From Metridium senile (taxonomy: Eukaryota > Cnidaria > Anthozoa > Actiniaria > Metridiidae), in NCBI GenBank assembly GCA_949775045.1, contig OX459110.1, forward strand, positions 3,997,229-4,061,228: a DNA stretch of 64,000 nt. The letters run 5' to 3'. Each line of letters opens with the position of its first letter. Within the stretch, counting starts at the first letter, position 1. Positions 50,205 to 63,700 of the stretch are shown here, piece after piece. The notes below the pieces were generated by a model. It was not told the DNA's origin. It ran no database searches and saw only the letters and a program-made list of their open reading frames with translations. Both the position numbers and the translations under genes were made by a program.

Positions 50205-50384
50205 TGTCTGATAGGTTATATAATGAAATTTGTAACACAGTAATGAATATTGACTTAACTTTACTGACGTTTCGAGCTTTAGCCCTTCGTCGGAGTTAGC
50301 CCTTCTTTTACTCCGACGAAGGGCTAAAGCTCGAAACGTCAGTAAAGTTAAGTCAACACAGGTGTTACAAATTTCATTCTATTA
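50205..50384. repeat. Perfect-arm foldback, CCGACGAAGGGCTAAAGCTC
   Basis: GAAATTTGTAACAC...CTGACGTTTCGAGCTTTAGC is followed by its inverse after a few bases. A degenerate relative is at 35560-35610. Its right edge provides the CTATTA target of the next element. Confidence 0.85.
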
Positions 50385-51616
50385 TATGGCGTGCCGTTTG
50401 TTTCAAAATTTTAAAACTAATCTATTTAGAGATCAATCAACACATCATGTATTAAAATACTCTTGGATGTAAAAAAAACCTTTTTCATGTAAAAAAACCT
50501 TTTGGATGTAAAAAAAAAAAAAAAACCTTTTGAATGTAAAAGACATTTTTGATGTTAAAAAATATTTTTGATGTAAAAAAACCTTTTGGATGTTAAAAAA
50601 CCTTTTTGATCTCTAAAAAACCTTTTTGATGTAAAAAAAAAACATTTTTGATATAGAAAAAATATTTTTGATTCAGAAAAAACGTTTTGAAGTAAAAAAA
50701 ACTATTTGATGTAAAAAAAAACTTTTGGATGTAAAAAAACATTTTTGATGTTAAAAAACCTTTTGGATGTTAAAAAACCTTTTTGGTGTAAAAATGCTTT
50801 TGGATGTAAAAAAACATTTTTGAAGTAAAAAACCTTTTTGATAAAAAAAATATTTTTGATGTAAAAAACTTTTGATCGATGTAGAAAAAAAACATTTTTG
50901 ATGTTAAAAAACCTTTTTGATGTAAAAAAACCTTTTTGATTTAAAAAACCTTTTTGATGTAAAAAAAAAAAAAAAAATTTTGATGTAGAACAAATATTTT
51001 TGATTCAGAAAAAACGTTTTGGATGTAAAGAAAAAAAATTTTGATGTAAAAACAAACCTTTTTGATGTAAAAAACCTTTTTGATATAAAAAAACCTTTTG
51101 GATGTAAAAAAACATTTTTGGTGTAACAATGCCTTTGGAGGTAAAAAATATTTTGGATGTAAAAATCCTTTTTGATAAAAAAAAATATTTTTGTTGTAAA
51201 AAAAAATATTTTGGATGTAAAATACATTTTTGATGTTATCTTTTGGATGTAAAAAAACCTTTTGGATGTAAAAAATACCTTTTGGATGTAAAAAAAAAAC
51301 CTTTTTGATTTAAAGAACCTTTTTGATGTAAAAAAAAAAATTTTGATGTAGAAAAAAAATTTTTGATGTAGAAAAAATATTTTTGATGTAGAAAAAATAT
51401 TTTTGATGTAGAAAAAATATTTTTGATGTAGAAAAAATATTTTTGATGCAGAAAAAACGTTTTGAAGTAAAAAAAACCTTTTTGATGTAAAAACAAACCT
51501 TTTTGATGTAAAAAACCTTCTTGATGTAAAAAAAAAGTTTGATGTAAAAAAGCTTTTTGATCGGTAAGAAAACCTTTTTGATGTAGAAAAAAATTGATCT
51601 TTCCAATGAAACGGAC

Positions 51617-52024
51617 ATGTTCTGTTTGCATTATGTTTTCGGCCTCCCCCGAATCAACAGAGCACTCGACGAATTCAGAATGGGTTGGAACCACCACTCT
51701 ATAAGTAGTGAAGGCAATCTCACCCCATATCAGTGCTGGATTTCAGGAGTCATAAGTGACGAATTTGCCGGTTACACTGCTGTACGAAACATAAGGAATT
51801 CAGAATTAGACACTGTACATTATGGTGCGGATAATCTGGAAGATTTGCCAATAAATGATCCAAACGAGGATTCTGTCGTACTAGTTGTAGAGCCTGTGTG
51901 CCCTTTGACTGAAAATCAGCTACGATATATCGAATCTGTGATTGACCCCCTTTCAAACAGCACGAACTTTGGGAAGGACATTTACCTAAAGTGCGCAGAA
52001 ACTGTTGCCAAGTTACTAAATTAA
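51617..52024 (+). pseudogene. C-terminal fragment of an integrase-like (IS3EU-type) transposase
   Basis: About 135 codons to TAA: LPRINRALDEFRMGWNHH, SISSEGNLTPYQCWISG. This is the end of the integrase core and tail seen in eukaryotic IS3-related transposases and the integrase-domain proteins derived from them. The upstream part of the catalytic DDE core is missing: the frame begins directly at the minisatellite array. The copy therefore cannot encode an active enzyme. The first in-frame ATG is not a credible native start. Confidence 0.75.
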
Positions 52025-52279
52025 TATGACAATTTTAATATATTTGAAACCTATCTTTTACCTTTGAGTTTATAAATTGCTTTTTATTCAATTTTATAAT
52101 TCTTTTTCTCAAAATTACTTATTTATAATTTAAAGTGCAACCAACTAATTCATTTCCTTTATTTTTTTAAAAATCAGAAAAATCGTTTAACTTTATATTG
52201 GTATTTGCATTGCAAGTTGTGGTGTATGGTAAATGCTCTTTGGTGTTATGTGCACAAATTAAATTGATTTATCGACATT

Positions 52280-52460
<181 letters not shown>

Positions 52461-53828
52461 TGTTATTATTAGCATTAAACATGTACACTGTTAAGGAGCT
52501 CGTACATATTTTTTGTAAGCTTAAAAAAAACCGTCATGCAAAAAAATTCCGTATTTACTCTCGAATAAGCGCCGCCTTGAATAAGCACCTCATATTAACG
52601 CTGTAGTGTTACTCTAGAGTACCATTGGAAAAACATTTTTACCCTAATTAAAGCTATATTCTTCAGTTCAAAGTAATTATATTTCACTGTTCGCCCATTC
52701 AGTTATCTCCCCAATATTCGTAGTTCTGATCAAAAAGCGGACAGTGAGATCGAGAAAAATTTACCAAGTGCCGCGGCGCTTATTCGAGTAAGTACGGTAA
52801 GCCATGGAGGCATTATCTATAGTTGTATTGTCGTATCGTTTGTCCGAAATCATCTTGCTCGTTACCAACCTGATAAGAGGAGTTTTTTTTACATCAATTT
52901 GTTTTTTGTTTTTTTTTATCAAAAAGTTTTTTTAAATCCAAAAGGTTTTTTTTATATTAAAATTTTTTTTTTTACATCAAAAAGGTTTTTTTACTTCAAA
53001 ACGTTTTTTCTACATCAAAAATATATATTTTTCTACATCAAAAAGGTTTTTCTACATCAAAAATATTTTTTCTACATCAAAAAGGTTTTTTTTACATCAA
53101 AAAGGTTTTTTAAATCAAAAAGTTTTTTCTTTACATCAAAAAGGTTTTTCTACATCAAAAAGCATTTTTAAATCAAACAATTTTTTTATACATCCAAAAG
53201 GTTTTCTCTGCTTCAAAACGTTTTTTCTACATCAAAAATATATTTTTCTACATCAAAAAGGGTTTTTTTTTACATCAAAAAGGTTTTTTTACAACAAAAA
53301 GGTTTTTCTACATCAAAAATATATTTTTCTACATCAAAAAGGGTTTTTTTTTACATCAAAAAGGTTTTTTACAACCAAAAGGTTTTTTACATCAAAAAGA
53401 TTTTTCTTTACATCAAAAAGGATTTTCTACATCAAAAAGCATTTTTAAATCAATTTTTTTTTTTACATCCAAAAGGTTTTTTCTACTTCAAAACGTTGTT
53501 TCTACATCAAAAATATTTTTTTCTACATCAAAAAGGTTTTTCTACATCAAAAATATTCTTTGTACATCAAAAAGGGTTTGTTTTTTTTTACATCAAAAAG
53601 GTTTTTAACAAAAAAAAGGTTTTTCTACATCAAAAAGGATTTTTACAAAATGTTTTTTTAATTTTTACTTTAAAACGTTTTTTCTACATCAAAAATATAT
53701 TTTTCTACATCCAAAAGGTTATTCTACATCAAAAAGTTTTTTTTTACATCAAAAAGGTTTTTTCTATATTATTTTCTCTAAATAGATTTGTTTTAAAATT
53801 TTGAAACAAACGGCACGCCATACTATTA

Positions 53829-54269
53829 CCTCGTTTATATCAAACACCGACGCAGCCTATACTTGTTTACTCGCTAGCTCCATTTATGTTTGTTTGTCTG
53901 TTTATTTCTTTTCGTTTGTTCGTTTGTTTGTTCGTCCATTTTTTTAAGTTTGTTTATTTTACTTACTGACTTGTTTGTTTGTTTATTCATTCCTTCGTTA
54001 CTAGTTCTTTTTTATTTCTTTGGATAGATAGTTTATTGACTAATCAACGAACCTTCACATTGCTACTACACGCAATCCGTCACCAACCACTACCTAATGA
54101 TTCCTAAAGCTAATTAGTCCCTACACTTTTGAATAAACTACGTATACCCCCATCACGCAACCAATTGTTCAACCTTCAAATCGATCAAATCTACTACAGT
54201 CGAACTAGCCACGAAAACTGACTCCTACAAAAGAACTGACTCCATCAAAAGAACTTAAATCGTACAAAT
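53829..54269. other. Right flank of the IS3EU-like element
   Basis: Starts with the second half of the host repeat (TTATATCAAACACCGACGCA..TTACTCGCTAGC), then TTTG-rich and AT-rich sequence. No gene seen. Confidence 0.55.
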
Positions 54270-54653
54270 TGGCCTTTTCCAAAACGATTGAAGGATTGGG
54301 TACTAGTTTCCCTAATTAATGTTATAACCTCATAATTAAATAGAGAACATCAATATATGTAAGATTCCTGGGTTTGGTTGTATTCTGGCCAAGATACAGC
54401 CTCATAAGAATGCCTAAAAATAGAAGGCAATGTATGGTTCGGAAGGACGCCAGTTCTTCCAATCCATACGGATTCCTTTGTAATTTTAGGCAGTTTCGAA
54501 TGGCTGTAACTCACTCAATATCCAACCAAAAGCACTAAATCTCAGGAATCTTACCTATCTTGATATGCTCTTTTATATTATGAGGTTCATTTCTTAATTA
54601 CATTAATAAGGGAGACTAGTACCCAGTCCTTTACTCGTTTTGGAAAAGGCTAT
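54270..54653. repeat. Inverted-repeat element
   Basis: GGCCTTTTCCAAAACGATTG..GGTACTAGTTTCCCTAATTAA at the left, inverted as TTAATAAGGGAGACTAGTAC..CGTTTTGGAAAAGGCT. An inner pair surrounds GATTCCTG..TTGGTTGTATTCTGG. Confidence 0.75.
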
Positions 54654-54984
54654 TGTACTGTTTCATGGGCCAGATTGGAAAGAATTGTATAATTCAGTAC
54701 TTTATCTGTTTAACCAATAAAGTTTATTTGTTAATTGTTGTACAAGCAATAGCAATCCGTAGGTTGAATTAAAGCAATATTTACAATTGATAATATAGAA
54801 AATATAGAAACTAATTGTTTATACACTATAATGATAAAACTTATGTAGCTCTTTGTCTTTTCCCTGAAACTTCTTGATATATCTATATCAAACCTAAGAA
54901 CTATAAAACTGCATGCACCAAAAAGTACAACTATACCCTAAGCAACACTTACTACTGCTAATGCTTTAAGAGCATTATGAATTA

Positions 54985-55345
54985 TGAACCTATTTCTTAA
55001 TCTATTAGTCTTTAAGACAGGTTCGAGTCTCCCCAAATATCTTAAATTGTGAAAACTAGGTTCAGGTAGTAGCTTATGTAATTTATTGTCCCTGTTCTCT
55101 AAAATATTATTGAACAGTTTATAAGTCAGTTCTTGTCTGCGATGTGATAGCGTACCAAGGAATTTGACTGAGCTAGAGCATCCTCAAAGGAACAGGGTGG
55201 ATACATCATATACGTATTGTGAGCTTTTGTACTGCCTTTAGATTTGGAGATATATAAGCAGGCAAGCTATCGTAAGAGACGGGATATGCATCCTTCATAA
55301 TTGGGCGTACAATGGTGCGGAAAAAATGGTTTGTTCGGTCACTCC
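54985..55345 (-). pseudogene. LINE reverse-transcriptase C-terminal remnant
   Basis: On the minus strand VRPIMKDAYPVSYDSLPAYI, then NLKAVQKLTIRI, matches the RT C-terminal region (LPAYL...LQKRALRII). After an in-frame TGA the same element continues as RRQELTYKLFNNILENR and HKLLPEPS. Broken by stop and frameshift. Confidence 0.7.
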
Positions 55346-55395
55346 TTTGTTTTTCAATATTGATTTTTGTTTTACTTTGTTTGTTTTCTTGTTTG

Positions 55396-57706
55396 TTAGA
55401 CGATATCTTGGGAACTTTTACCAAACGTCCCATAGTTTGTGGATACGGCTTCTTGTTGCACCACATCAGCATCAATAGGATTGTTGGTTAAGATTCCCTG
55501 GCTATCTTGCCTGTGCGAGCTCTTTTTACACAAACAATTACAACATGCGCAAATACAGCAACATCCATCATCACAAATAAACGGTGCTGGATCCTCCCTA
55601 ATCTTCTCGACTTTCTTGGCAAGAATCGAAAGTCTCTTTCTATGTTTTGTTTCAAACTGACCAAATAAATTGACTCTTAGCCAGTAATGACCGCAGTAGC
55701 AGGTTTCAAAAGCGTGCTGCAACTCCAGCAGAATAGTTAGGAAGCATTCTTGAATGTTTTCTTCGACCCAAAAGCTGACTGGCTTCTTTTCCAGAATGTT
55801 GAGAAAGATAGTCTTAATGTGGTACGATGATAGTTCAGGAAGAATTGGCTGCAGGTAGTCCTTTAGGATTACTTTCACGGCCAGAAAACATTTCCTGGCA
55901 ATATCTGGTACAAGTTTGGATAATTCTAACTCAGGCACGGAGAAGGAATATCTCCAAGACGGTAGATGTCGTTCTTCGTGGTTAAGTGGTTTAGCTACCA
56001 GATGGAAACCTTTAGAAGAGATCCTTTGAACATCTTCCAAACTTGGCCAAAGTCGCTCTCTGAGTCGCCAGTCACTTGATAATGGCCACTGTGGACATTT
56101 GATGCATAATACAATATCGCCTTCAAATTGTTTAAGTTCTTCATTGAGATTCACTGTAACTTTAACAGAGGGAGCATTGATGCTGGTTCGTATAGGGTTG
56201 AAGCAAAGATAAGAATAGGAATACCCTGGAAGAGTAAGCACTTTGGACATTCGTACAGCTTCATGAACGGACTTTAGAAATTGGTCTGAATCAAGTATTT
56301 GGTATCCTATACTTGGGTCGCGATACTCGAGTTGACAAAAACCGGGCACGAACATCCTTTCATTGATAAGTAAGGGTTTAATACGAATACTCCCATGCTG
56401 ATTGAATGTAGCTGTATAGTTCTCACAGCAGAACATGACATCAAAATCTGAACACAATGACTCGAAAACTGTGGGAAGGTGTTTTCTTTCAGAAAACGGA
56501 AGACTAAACCTCTCCTCAGTGCTTCCCGCAAAGAAGTAGCTGAAAGTGTTCACCGTAGAGTTTTCCAGCTGACCTTTAACTTCATCTAAGAAAGGGATTG
56601 CCTGTTCTTTAAGTCCCTGCATTGTTTCATGGGATGGTAAGCCGTTGTCGATGTTAAGAAGGATCGTTTTAAGGTCCAATGAACATGTTCCGGTGAATCT
56701 GCATTTTCTACGTCCGCACCCCATCGGAAAACATTTTGTCTGAAAAAAAAAAAAAAAAAATTGATAACTTAGTGAGTATATGTCAGTCTCATACATCCGG
56801 GGAGAGGGGGGGGGGGGGGGGGGGGGGGGGGGTGGTGGTTACTCTCTTTGTTCAACTGGTAGTGGTGAGCGGAGGTCGTTTCGCGAATTATGACCCGCTA
56901 AAAGGTACGCCTACATGAAGCGTAAGAGAACTGACAAAGCCTAAAAAAAAATCCTTACAGGTACACTATTGATTTTTGAGAAGAACCCTATAAACAGTAT
57001 GCACAGGGAATATTTTCAAATTTAAAAGGAAAACTTGGTCAAAGGAAGTCCATCCCCGTGTGTACCAACGATTTCACGCCAAAAACTGTTGTTGCGGGAT
57101 GAGATCAGAATTTTTTGCGCTCGGAGCCTTCTCCCTACTATTTAAGGTTGTTCGGGACCCTTGCTACTGAGCATCACGATCGCGCACATCTTGTTCAAAC
57201 AAACAAAACCATTGGCAAAAGCGAAAATAATGCTTTTTTCCGTGGCAGTTTTTTTAGCTTCGAACACTACTACATAAGAAGAGGAGTCTTAAAGAGACTA
57301 CTGCACAGTCCCACTCGTCCAAAAGAATAGAATTGTTGAATTTGCCGGATTTTTTCGCCTGTAGCGCTTTAAATAGCGCGGTGGCCACCAATTATTTTCG
57401 CTTTTCACATTGATAATATGATAATTTCTTTTTGAATCTGAAAAAATAATAATATTGTTTTTGAGCGCATTCCATAGTAATTTTGACTGTTGTAGGTTCG
57501 TGTCCTCAAAAAATGAATCTGGTAATACATTAAAATGATCATTTGGTAGCCAAATATTTGGTTCTTTAAAGGTTAGAAGATATGATAACAATAGTAAAAG
57601 ACCTATTTTGTGAGAATCATCCTTATATGTAGGAGAAGGAGGGGGACATTAGGGGGTCTCGAACTGACCGCAACCGCAACACCGCAAAAAAAAAAAAAAA
57701 AAAAAA

Positions 57707-57791
<85 letters not shown>

Positions 57792-60525
57792 GAAGACAGT
57801 CACCGCAATTTTTTGAAAGTCACGTGATATACAAATGAAAAAGTAAATTCAGGTACATGGCCTTTATAATGCAATTTTGAATTACTAGAAAACTGATACT
57901 ACAGCAGTAAGCTACAGCGAAAGGTAAAAATAGCATATTGCGGCAATGCAGGACTTTTTAGACCGATGACAACCAACAAGCTAAGCAAACATATTTGTTG
58001 GATCGAAAATCGCAACACCGCAAATTTCTAGATCTGTTAAACCGGACACCGCGCACATAAAAAAAAACTTTAAAACCGCACATCGCAAGGTTTGTCATCA
58101 CCGCATGCGCAACACCGCAATTTTTGAGCCTCGTTCACCGCAACACCGCATTAAGGTGGAACCCAACTAATTCAGAGCGAATTTTGTACAATTTTATTCT
58201 CTCTCGCTTCGCCAAACTAGAGTGTCAATTTAACTGGATTTTTCATATTTTGTACTTTGATTATCCTAGATTCTAACAGTATACTTGATTTTTAGATTTT
58301 CTAAGAGGTCAGCCAACTGCGGCCGATAATCAAACACTGGTATCAGTTTAGTTTTTGTTTTTTCTCTCCTCATTCTCGGGAATGATTTTTCTGAAATTAT
58401 CAGATTCTGATCAACTATTACTAACGCAGCCAGTGTCTAAATTTGAAAGGAAAGTTTTGGGCAGAAAAAAAGTTATGACGCCGCTTTGAAATTCGACTCA
58501 AAATTTGAAGCAGATAAAACATTGCGCTGTAAAAAAATCACCACTGAATTGATTACCTTGAAGTTTTGATATATTTATTTGCAAGTACTATATATAAGTC
58601 GTACGAAATATCAGCATAAAATTTTCAAAATGCATTGAATAAAGATTTTTTTAGTATTTATTTTAGAATTTTTTAGTCGTTGAAGAATTCAAATATGTGA
58701 GTTTTGCTAAAAATCACATTTTCATTGTTTTCTTTAAAACGGCTCCATTTCCCAGTTTATATTTGGACCAAATCCCAGTCAAAAATAACATAATCCCATC
58801 AGTTTTGTTTAATTTTTCAATCCCATTCCCATTTTCTATTGTTCTTTTATTTGTAAATCCCAGTCCCAGTGCATCAATCCCATTTTCCCAGTCAAAAATA
58901 ACTGCCAATCCCAGCTCCCATTTTACTCCTTCAGGACCCTCTCACAACGTATTAATTATTATCACAACATATAAATATTGATAGACCAAAGCCAAAACTT
59001 AGCAGCCGCGCCTTTTTGCGCACGGAAATGAGGCTTATTATGCAAACAGAGGAAAAACATTCCGTCGCTAAGGACAAAACTACAACTTCATTGACAGCAT
59101 TTTATAGTCGTTTTTCCACCTTTTTCTTTTGTAAAATACTAGATAATTAACTAAAAATTCGATCTGAAGTCGTATGTATGGCTAAAAATGGGCTAAATTT
59201 TCTTCAATTAGTTAAAAAGATGAATTTACCTGACTTTGAATCGCTTTTCTCCTCCATAATTTCATCGCCAAAGGGCTTGAAGTCGAGCAGTGTAAAGGTC
59301 AAAAACGTAATAAAATGCTACTAAAAATTGAAAAAAGGCTGACTATTGTAAAATATAACATAAAAAGCGGTAATTTAGTTGAAAATTCTAGCTTTGGTCT
59401 TGCAGTAAGTACACTTATTTATGTTTATTCTAAGCTTAATTTTCAGAGATCCATCTGTTTATCTGTTTACTGTTATATTATAAGAGAAGCCGTGTTATTA
59501 CATACATTCCTTTACAAATGAATAGCATGGGTTACCTGTGTAATACTGTTTACTGTAATATTATAAGAAACGCCGTGTTATTACATACATTCCTTTACAA
59601 ATGAATAGCCTGGGTTACCTGTGTAATACTGTTTACTGTAATATTATAAGAAAAGCCGTGTTATTACATACATTCCTTTATAAATGAATAGCCTGGGTTA
59701 CCTGTGTACTACTGGTTACTGTAATATTATAAGAAAAGCCGTGTTATTAAATACATTCCTTTACAAATGAATAGCCTGGGTTACCTGTGTAATACTGTTT
59801 ACTGTAATATTATAAGAAGCCGTGTTATTGCCGGATTTCAAACCGTGAGGGCTGGGGCGAATCGCCTTATACTTTGCCAAACAAGATTTTATTTACATAA
59901 TCAGAGAAACCTTGTCAAGCTTTACAAAATCCTGAAGTTTGGTGTTGATTGGTTTAATATTGTGTGAAATACAGCAATTCAAAAACTTGAAAATTTATGA
60001 AGAAATGTATGGAAAACCGGACAAGTTAGTCAAGTTGTCCGGTTTTTGACATTTCCCATACATTTCTTTACAAACGTCAATAGCTGTATCTCATGCAATA
60101 TTAAACCAATCAACACCAAACTTCAAGACATTGTAAAGCTAGACAATGTTTCTCTGATTATGTAAATAAAATCTTGTTTGGCAAAGTATAGGGCAATTCG
60201 CCCCAGCCCCTAACGGTTTGAAATCCGGCAATTACATACATTCCTTTACAAATGAATTACCTGGGTTACCTGTGGTGTTGATAATGGTGATTATGATAGT
60301 GATTATTATAATACTTACTAGCCATTTCATTCCATTGCGATAGGTGTATTTTCCCAGGAGCATCCCGATGGAAAAAGATAAACCTTGAAATATTTTTCCA
60401 GTTGTATAATACTCCGGATAAACGAAGGGAACAACGAAGAAAATTACTGCAATGATAGGCAAAAGGACCAGTGCTCCATACTTCAAATGCTTGATTCTGC
60501 AGCATTTTGGACGGAATATCCTCAT
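55396..60525 (-). CDS. cGAS-like receptor with N-terminal membrane hairpin, paralog B
   Basis: Two exons, 60319-60525 and 55396-56739, joined in phase 0; 516 aa plus TAA. Start chosen at ATG 60525 because it aligns with the only start of paralog A; an in-frame ATG four codons upstream (60537) is not conserved. Exon 1 encodes MRIFRPKCCRIKHLKYG, a strong hydrophobic segment (about 17-36) and a weaker second one. Exon 2 has GS at 141-142, SDFDVMF with D167 and D169, third acid D277 in GDIVLCIKCPQWP, and the Mab-21 C-lobe marks W-R-x-SFS and SYHIKT. It ends with the same Cys-rich stretch and DIV terminus as A. Exon 2 is highly similar to A while exon 1 has diverged strongly. The start faces UTP20 only 246 bp away. 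The 3.6-kb intron is full of repeats. Catalysis and ligand are inferred. Confidence 0.8.
56740..57660 (-). other. First part of the paralog B intron
   Basis: A-run next to the acceptor, a G-run of about 25 (56808-56832), then a repeat with AAAAGGTACGCCTACATGAA, and AT-rich sequence. No further exon recognised. Confidence 0.5.
57661..58155. repeat. ACCGCAACACCGCA repeat element around an A-run and TAA tract
   Basis: CCGCAACACCGCA motifs occur at 57669-57690 and again at about 58010-58155. Between them lie an A-run (57685-57708) and (TAA)27 (57709-57790). Confidence 0.75.
58156..59480. other. Paralog B intron, middle
   Basis: AT-rich. Contains tandem CCCAGTC/CCCATT-type degenerate repeats at about 58750-58930 (AATCCCAGTC, ATCCCATT). 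No exon or RNA gene recognised. Confidence 0.45.
59481..60285. repeat. ~84-bp tandem repeat array, split by a long foldback element
   Basis: GCCGTGTTATTACATACATT..CCTTTACAAATGAATAGCCT..GGGTTACCTGTG repeats about five times (59481-59828) and resumes at 60233. The interruption (59828-60232) is a foldback with ~170-bp arms, ends TTGCCGGATTTCAAACCGT and ACGGTTTGAAATCCGGCAA. Confidence 0.9.
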
Positions 60526-60771
60526 GATCTTATTCAAAATAAATCAATTTTCCAAGTTTTTTTATATTCCTAAACACAGTAATGCATGAAACGTCTATTT
60601 CCGCTCTCTTGTCTTTTGTCTGCTGCTAGACGGGCTTCCTGTGGTATTCGCTCCAGTACTCCACTGCCGAGTAAATTCAATATGGCGGACGCACGTGGGG
60701 ATAAACAACACAACATATAGCTGTTTTCTACTTTTTACTCACCTTTGTAACAACTTTAAAGTTTGTACGCC
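60526..60771. promoter_or_regulatory. Divergent promoter between cGAS-like paralog B and UTP20
   Basis: 246 bp between the two start codons. Its duplicate (47137-47412) keeps GGGCTTCCTGTGGTA, CGCTCCAGTA and AACAACTTTAAAGTTT; AAGATGGCG-like AATATGGCGGACGC (60685) is a YY1-type motif present here and lost in the duplicate. Confidence 0.65.
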
Positions 60772-63700
60772 ATGAAGAAAGCTAAGGACAAGAATCCTTT
60801 TAAGTTTCAAGGCTTTTCGGAGCGAATTGCTAACATAAAAATCGATGTTTCCCATCGCGTTGAAAAGACATCATCAGAACCTGAAGAAACTGAGACGTTC
60901 TGCAACGAAGCTGTGGACAAATGGAAAGAACTACATTGTACTGTTCACTTCCAAGACTTTGTAAAGGAAGTAGCTCCTCTGGTTCAAACATTAGCTCAGT
61001 TAGTTCATCACGATGAGCAAATTATTTCAGCTTTAAAGAAACATTTATTAGTTGATGATTCGTTAGCTCTTGAACCTCTGCTAGACTTTGTGGTGCAGCT
61101 TGCGCGAGACTTACAGTGTGATTTCTATCCACATTTTACCGAGTTTTTTAATGTATTTGTGATATTACTGAGCCGAAATGCCTTGAATAGTGAAGCTTTG
61201 GAGCTGATATTTACAACGATTGGATATTTGTTTAAGTTTTTGTGGAAATATATGGTAAAAGATATGGAAAATGTTTTTAGGTGAGTTGAGTGAGCATTAA
61301 ATTCCTCTATATTTACTGACTGTTAAGGCCGGTACACACTTGCCGACAAGTCCCTGCAACACGATGCAGCGACAAGTTGTGGCGACACAATGCAGCATTA
61401 TCCCTTGTGTGCACATACAGTTTTTATGATACTCATTTTATTTCTGCAACCTGACACACAAATTCAAATCACGCACAAATTCAAATGCATTCATTTGAAA
61501 ACATTTTGTCGTGGGGAAAAAAATTGAAAGTAGTTGTTGTAGAGTACAGTATGTGTGTGCAAATCCGGACAGTGTACAAATCCGGACACTTTGGCATTTA
61601 AGAGTTAAAAAACGAATTTGTTTACAAATGAATACAACATTATAGAATTAAGCATTTGTATGTTTTCTATTGTGTAACAAGTTTTTGTGACAATCGAGAT
61701 ACTTTCAGCGAGGAAAAAGAGTGATTTGTCATGGCATGTGAATATGCAAATTCGCAATGAGTCAGTTTTTAACGCGCTTTGAATTATATGTTAAAATTAA
61801 AATGGTGATTATTCTGCAGATTCAAATGAAAACGCCAAAATATTTAGCACGTTTTCAATTGCAAACAATGTTTTATCTTGTGTGAAAAGAAGAGCTTTTA
61901 AAAGTTTAAAATAAGTGTAGGAGACGGTTTTAGGAATACTACTAAAATCCACTAAGGTATGTGCAATTCTGGACGATAAAATAAACAAGATTAGCAATCA
62001 CCCACTACTTTGAATTGTAGGTCAAAATGTCGCTTAAAAATATACAATTCAACTGCAGGTTGATTTTGCAAACAAAAGTTTTCTTTTGGATAGTTTAATC
62101 ACCATGCACTATTTATTTATAGGACATTTATATTCATTTGCAGAATCCAGCGCACGAAGGCAATTACTCATGTGTGAAATACTTTAGTGCTCAAACGTAT
62201 TAATCAAGCAACGTAATTCATGATTTTATTAACACAAATTTATGCTTTAATCTCAAATTTGACTGTGGAATTAGAAAATCTATCATAAGCATTCGAAAAT
62301 AAGGAAATAACTTCAAAGAATTGATTAAAGAGAACCTACTTTAATAGTGTCCGGCTTTGCACACAACTGTCCGGAATTGCACCACTCAAACTAATTTACA
62401 AATATATTCATAACATTTTTAAAAATCGCTAGAATTAACCAATACTTTATATAAATCTTTATCCGAGATGTTACCTCATCTCCAAGGAAAATATATTTCC
62501 TAAACAATGCATTTAACGAATGATATGGCAATTTATCTAAAAACCGTCCGGAATTGCCCCGTCCGTCTCTGATGGGGGAACATGAAGATTATTAATGTTC
62601 TTGATTTTCTCAATTTCTTGCAGGTTATATTCACCTCTACTCAGTAAGGAACAAAAACCTCACATACGTCAGTTTGCGGCCGAGAGTTTTGCCTTCTTGA
62701 TTCGAAAAGTCAAAGACCAAAGCCAGTTGTTTGACATGTTATTTAAATCATTGAACGATGATGCTAGTATTGTAGACGGCTTGGGATATCTACTCTTTGA
62801 AACTGTAAAAGGAGTTAGACAACAGTTTCACTCACAGACTGAAAACATGCTACATATAATGTTTTCCAAACTTGGTCCAGCTACTGATGAAGGAAACATT
62901 GTGTCATCTGATTCTCCATTGCCGTGGGAGTTGGTGAGTCCTATGTTGAATACTCAAATTGCAAATTCTTCATTGTGCAATTTTATAGCCTCGATTGTAG
63001 TTGAATAGTCCAAATTGAGCCACATACATAAGATCACAATTGCAATTTTAATTTGCATTATAGCATCATTTATACTACCAGTACCAGAATGCTTTGCCTA
63101 CTTTCTTTTGTTGAATCATTAGTGTCAATTGTTCTAGTTTCTCAATAGGGAACAAAAATCTTAATAAAAAAGAAAATTTGTCAAGCATTCTCATACTGGT
63201 AGTAAATGACATCAACATAGTCTATTGGTCAAAGAGAAAAAACCTCTCACCCTCAATAACATTTGATATATTTTTTTGTACAGTGTACTTATTACAAGGG
63301 TTCGTGCTACTCCCTAAACTCCTTGAAAACTCCTTAGATTTGATTTACATTTTTAAGGGCTTGACAAGCCCTTGAATTTTAGAAAATCAGCAAAAACTCC
63401 TTAAAAACTCCTTAATTCCAGCTAAAGTAGGGTAAAAATTCGAGTATTGCAAATTAAAGTTAAGTAAAAATTCTAGTATTGTACATCATTTTCGTAAATT
63501 CGTAAATTTTCGTATATCAAAGTTGTCGCAAAAAGTGCTCAAAAATTACTTTTTGGTCCTTGAAAACTCCTTGAAAACTCCTTAGATTTTGTTTACTGAC
63601 ATCAGCAAGAAGGGGAATATAAACATGATTAGTCTGTTACCTGTGAAAAATTCACTACTTTTCTTAATGCTTGGGCTGCTCTTTGTAATGATTGAGCTCC

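Noticed and set aside
57603..57803. Poly-Tyr frame
   Set aside because: TAA microsatellite read antisense.
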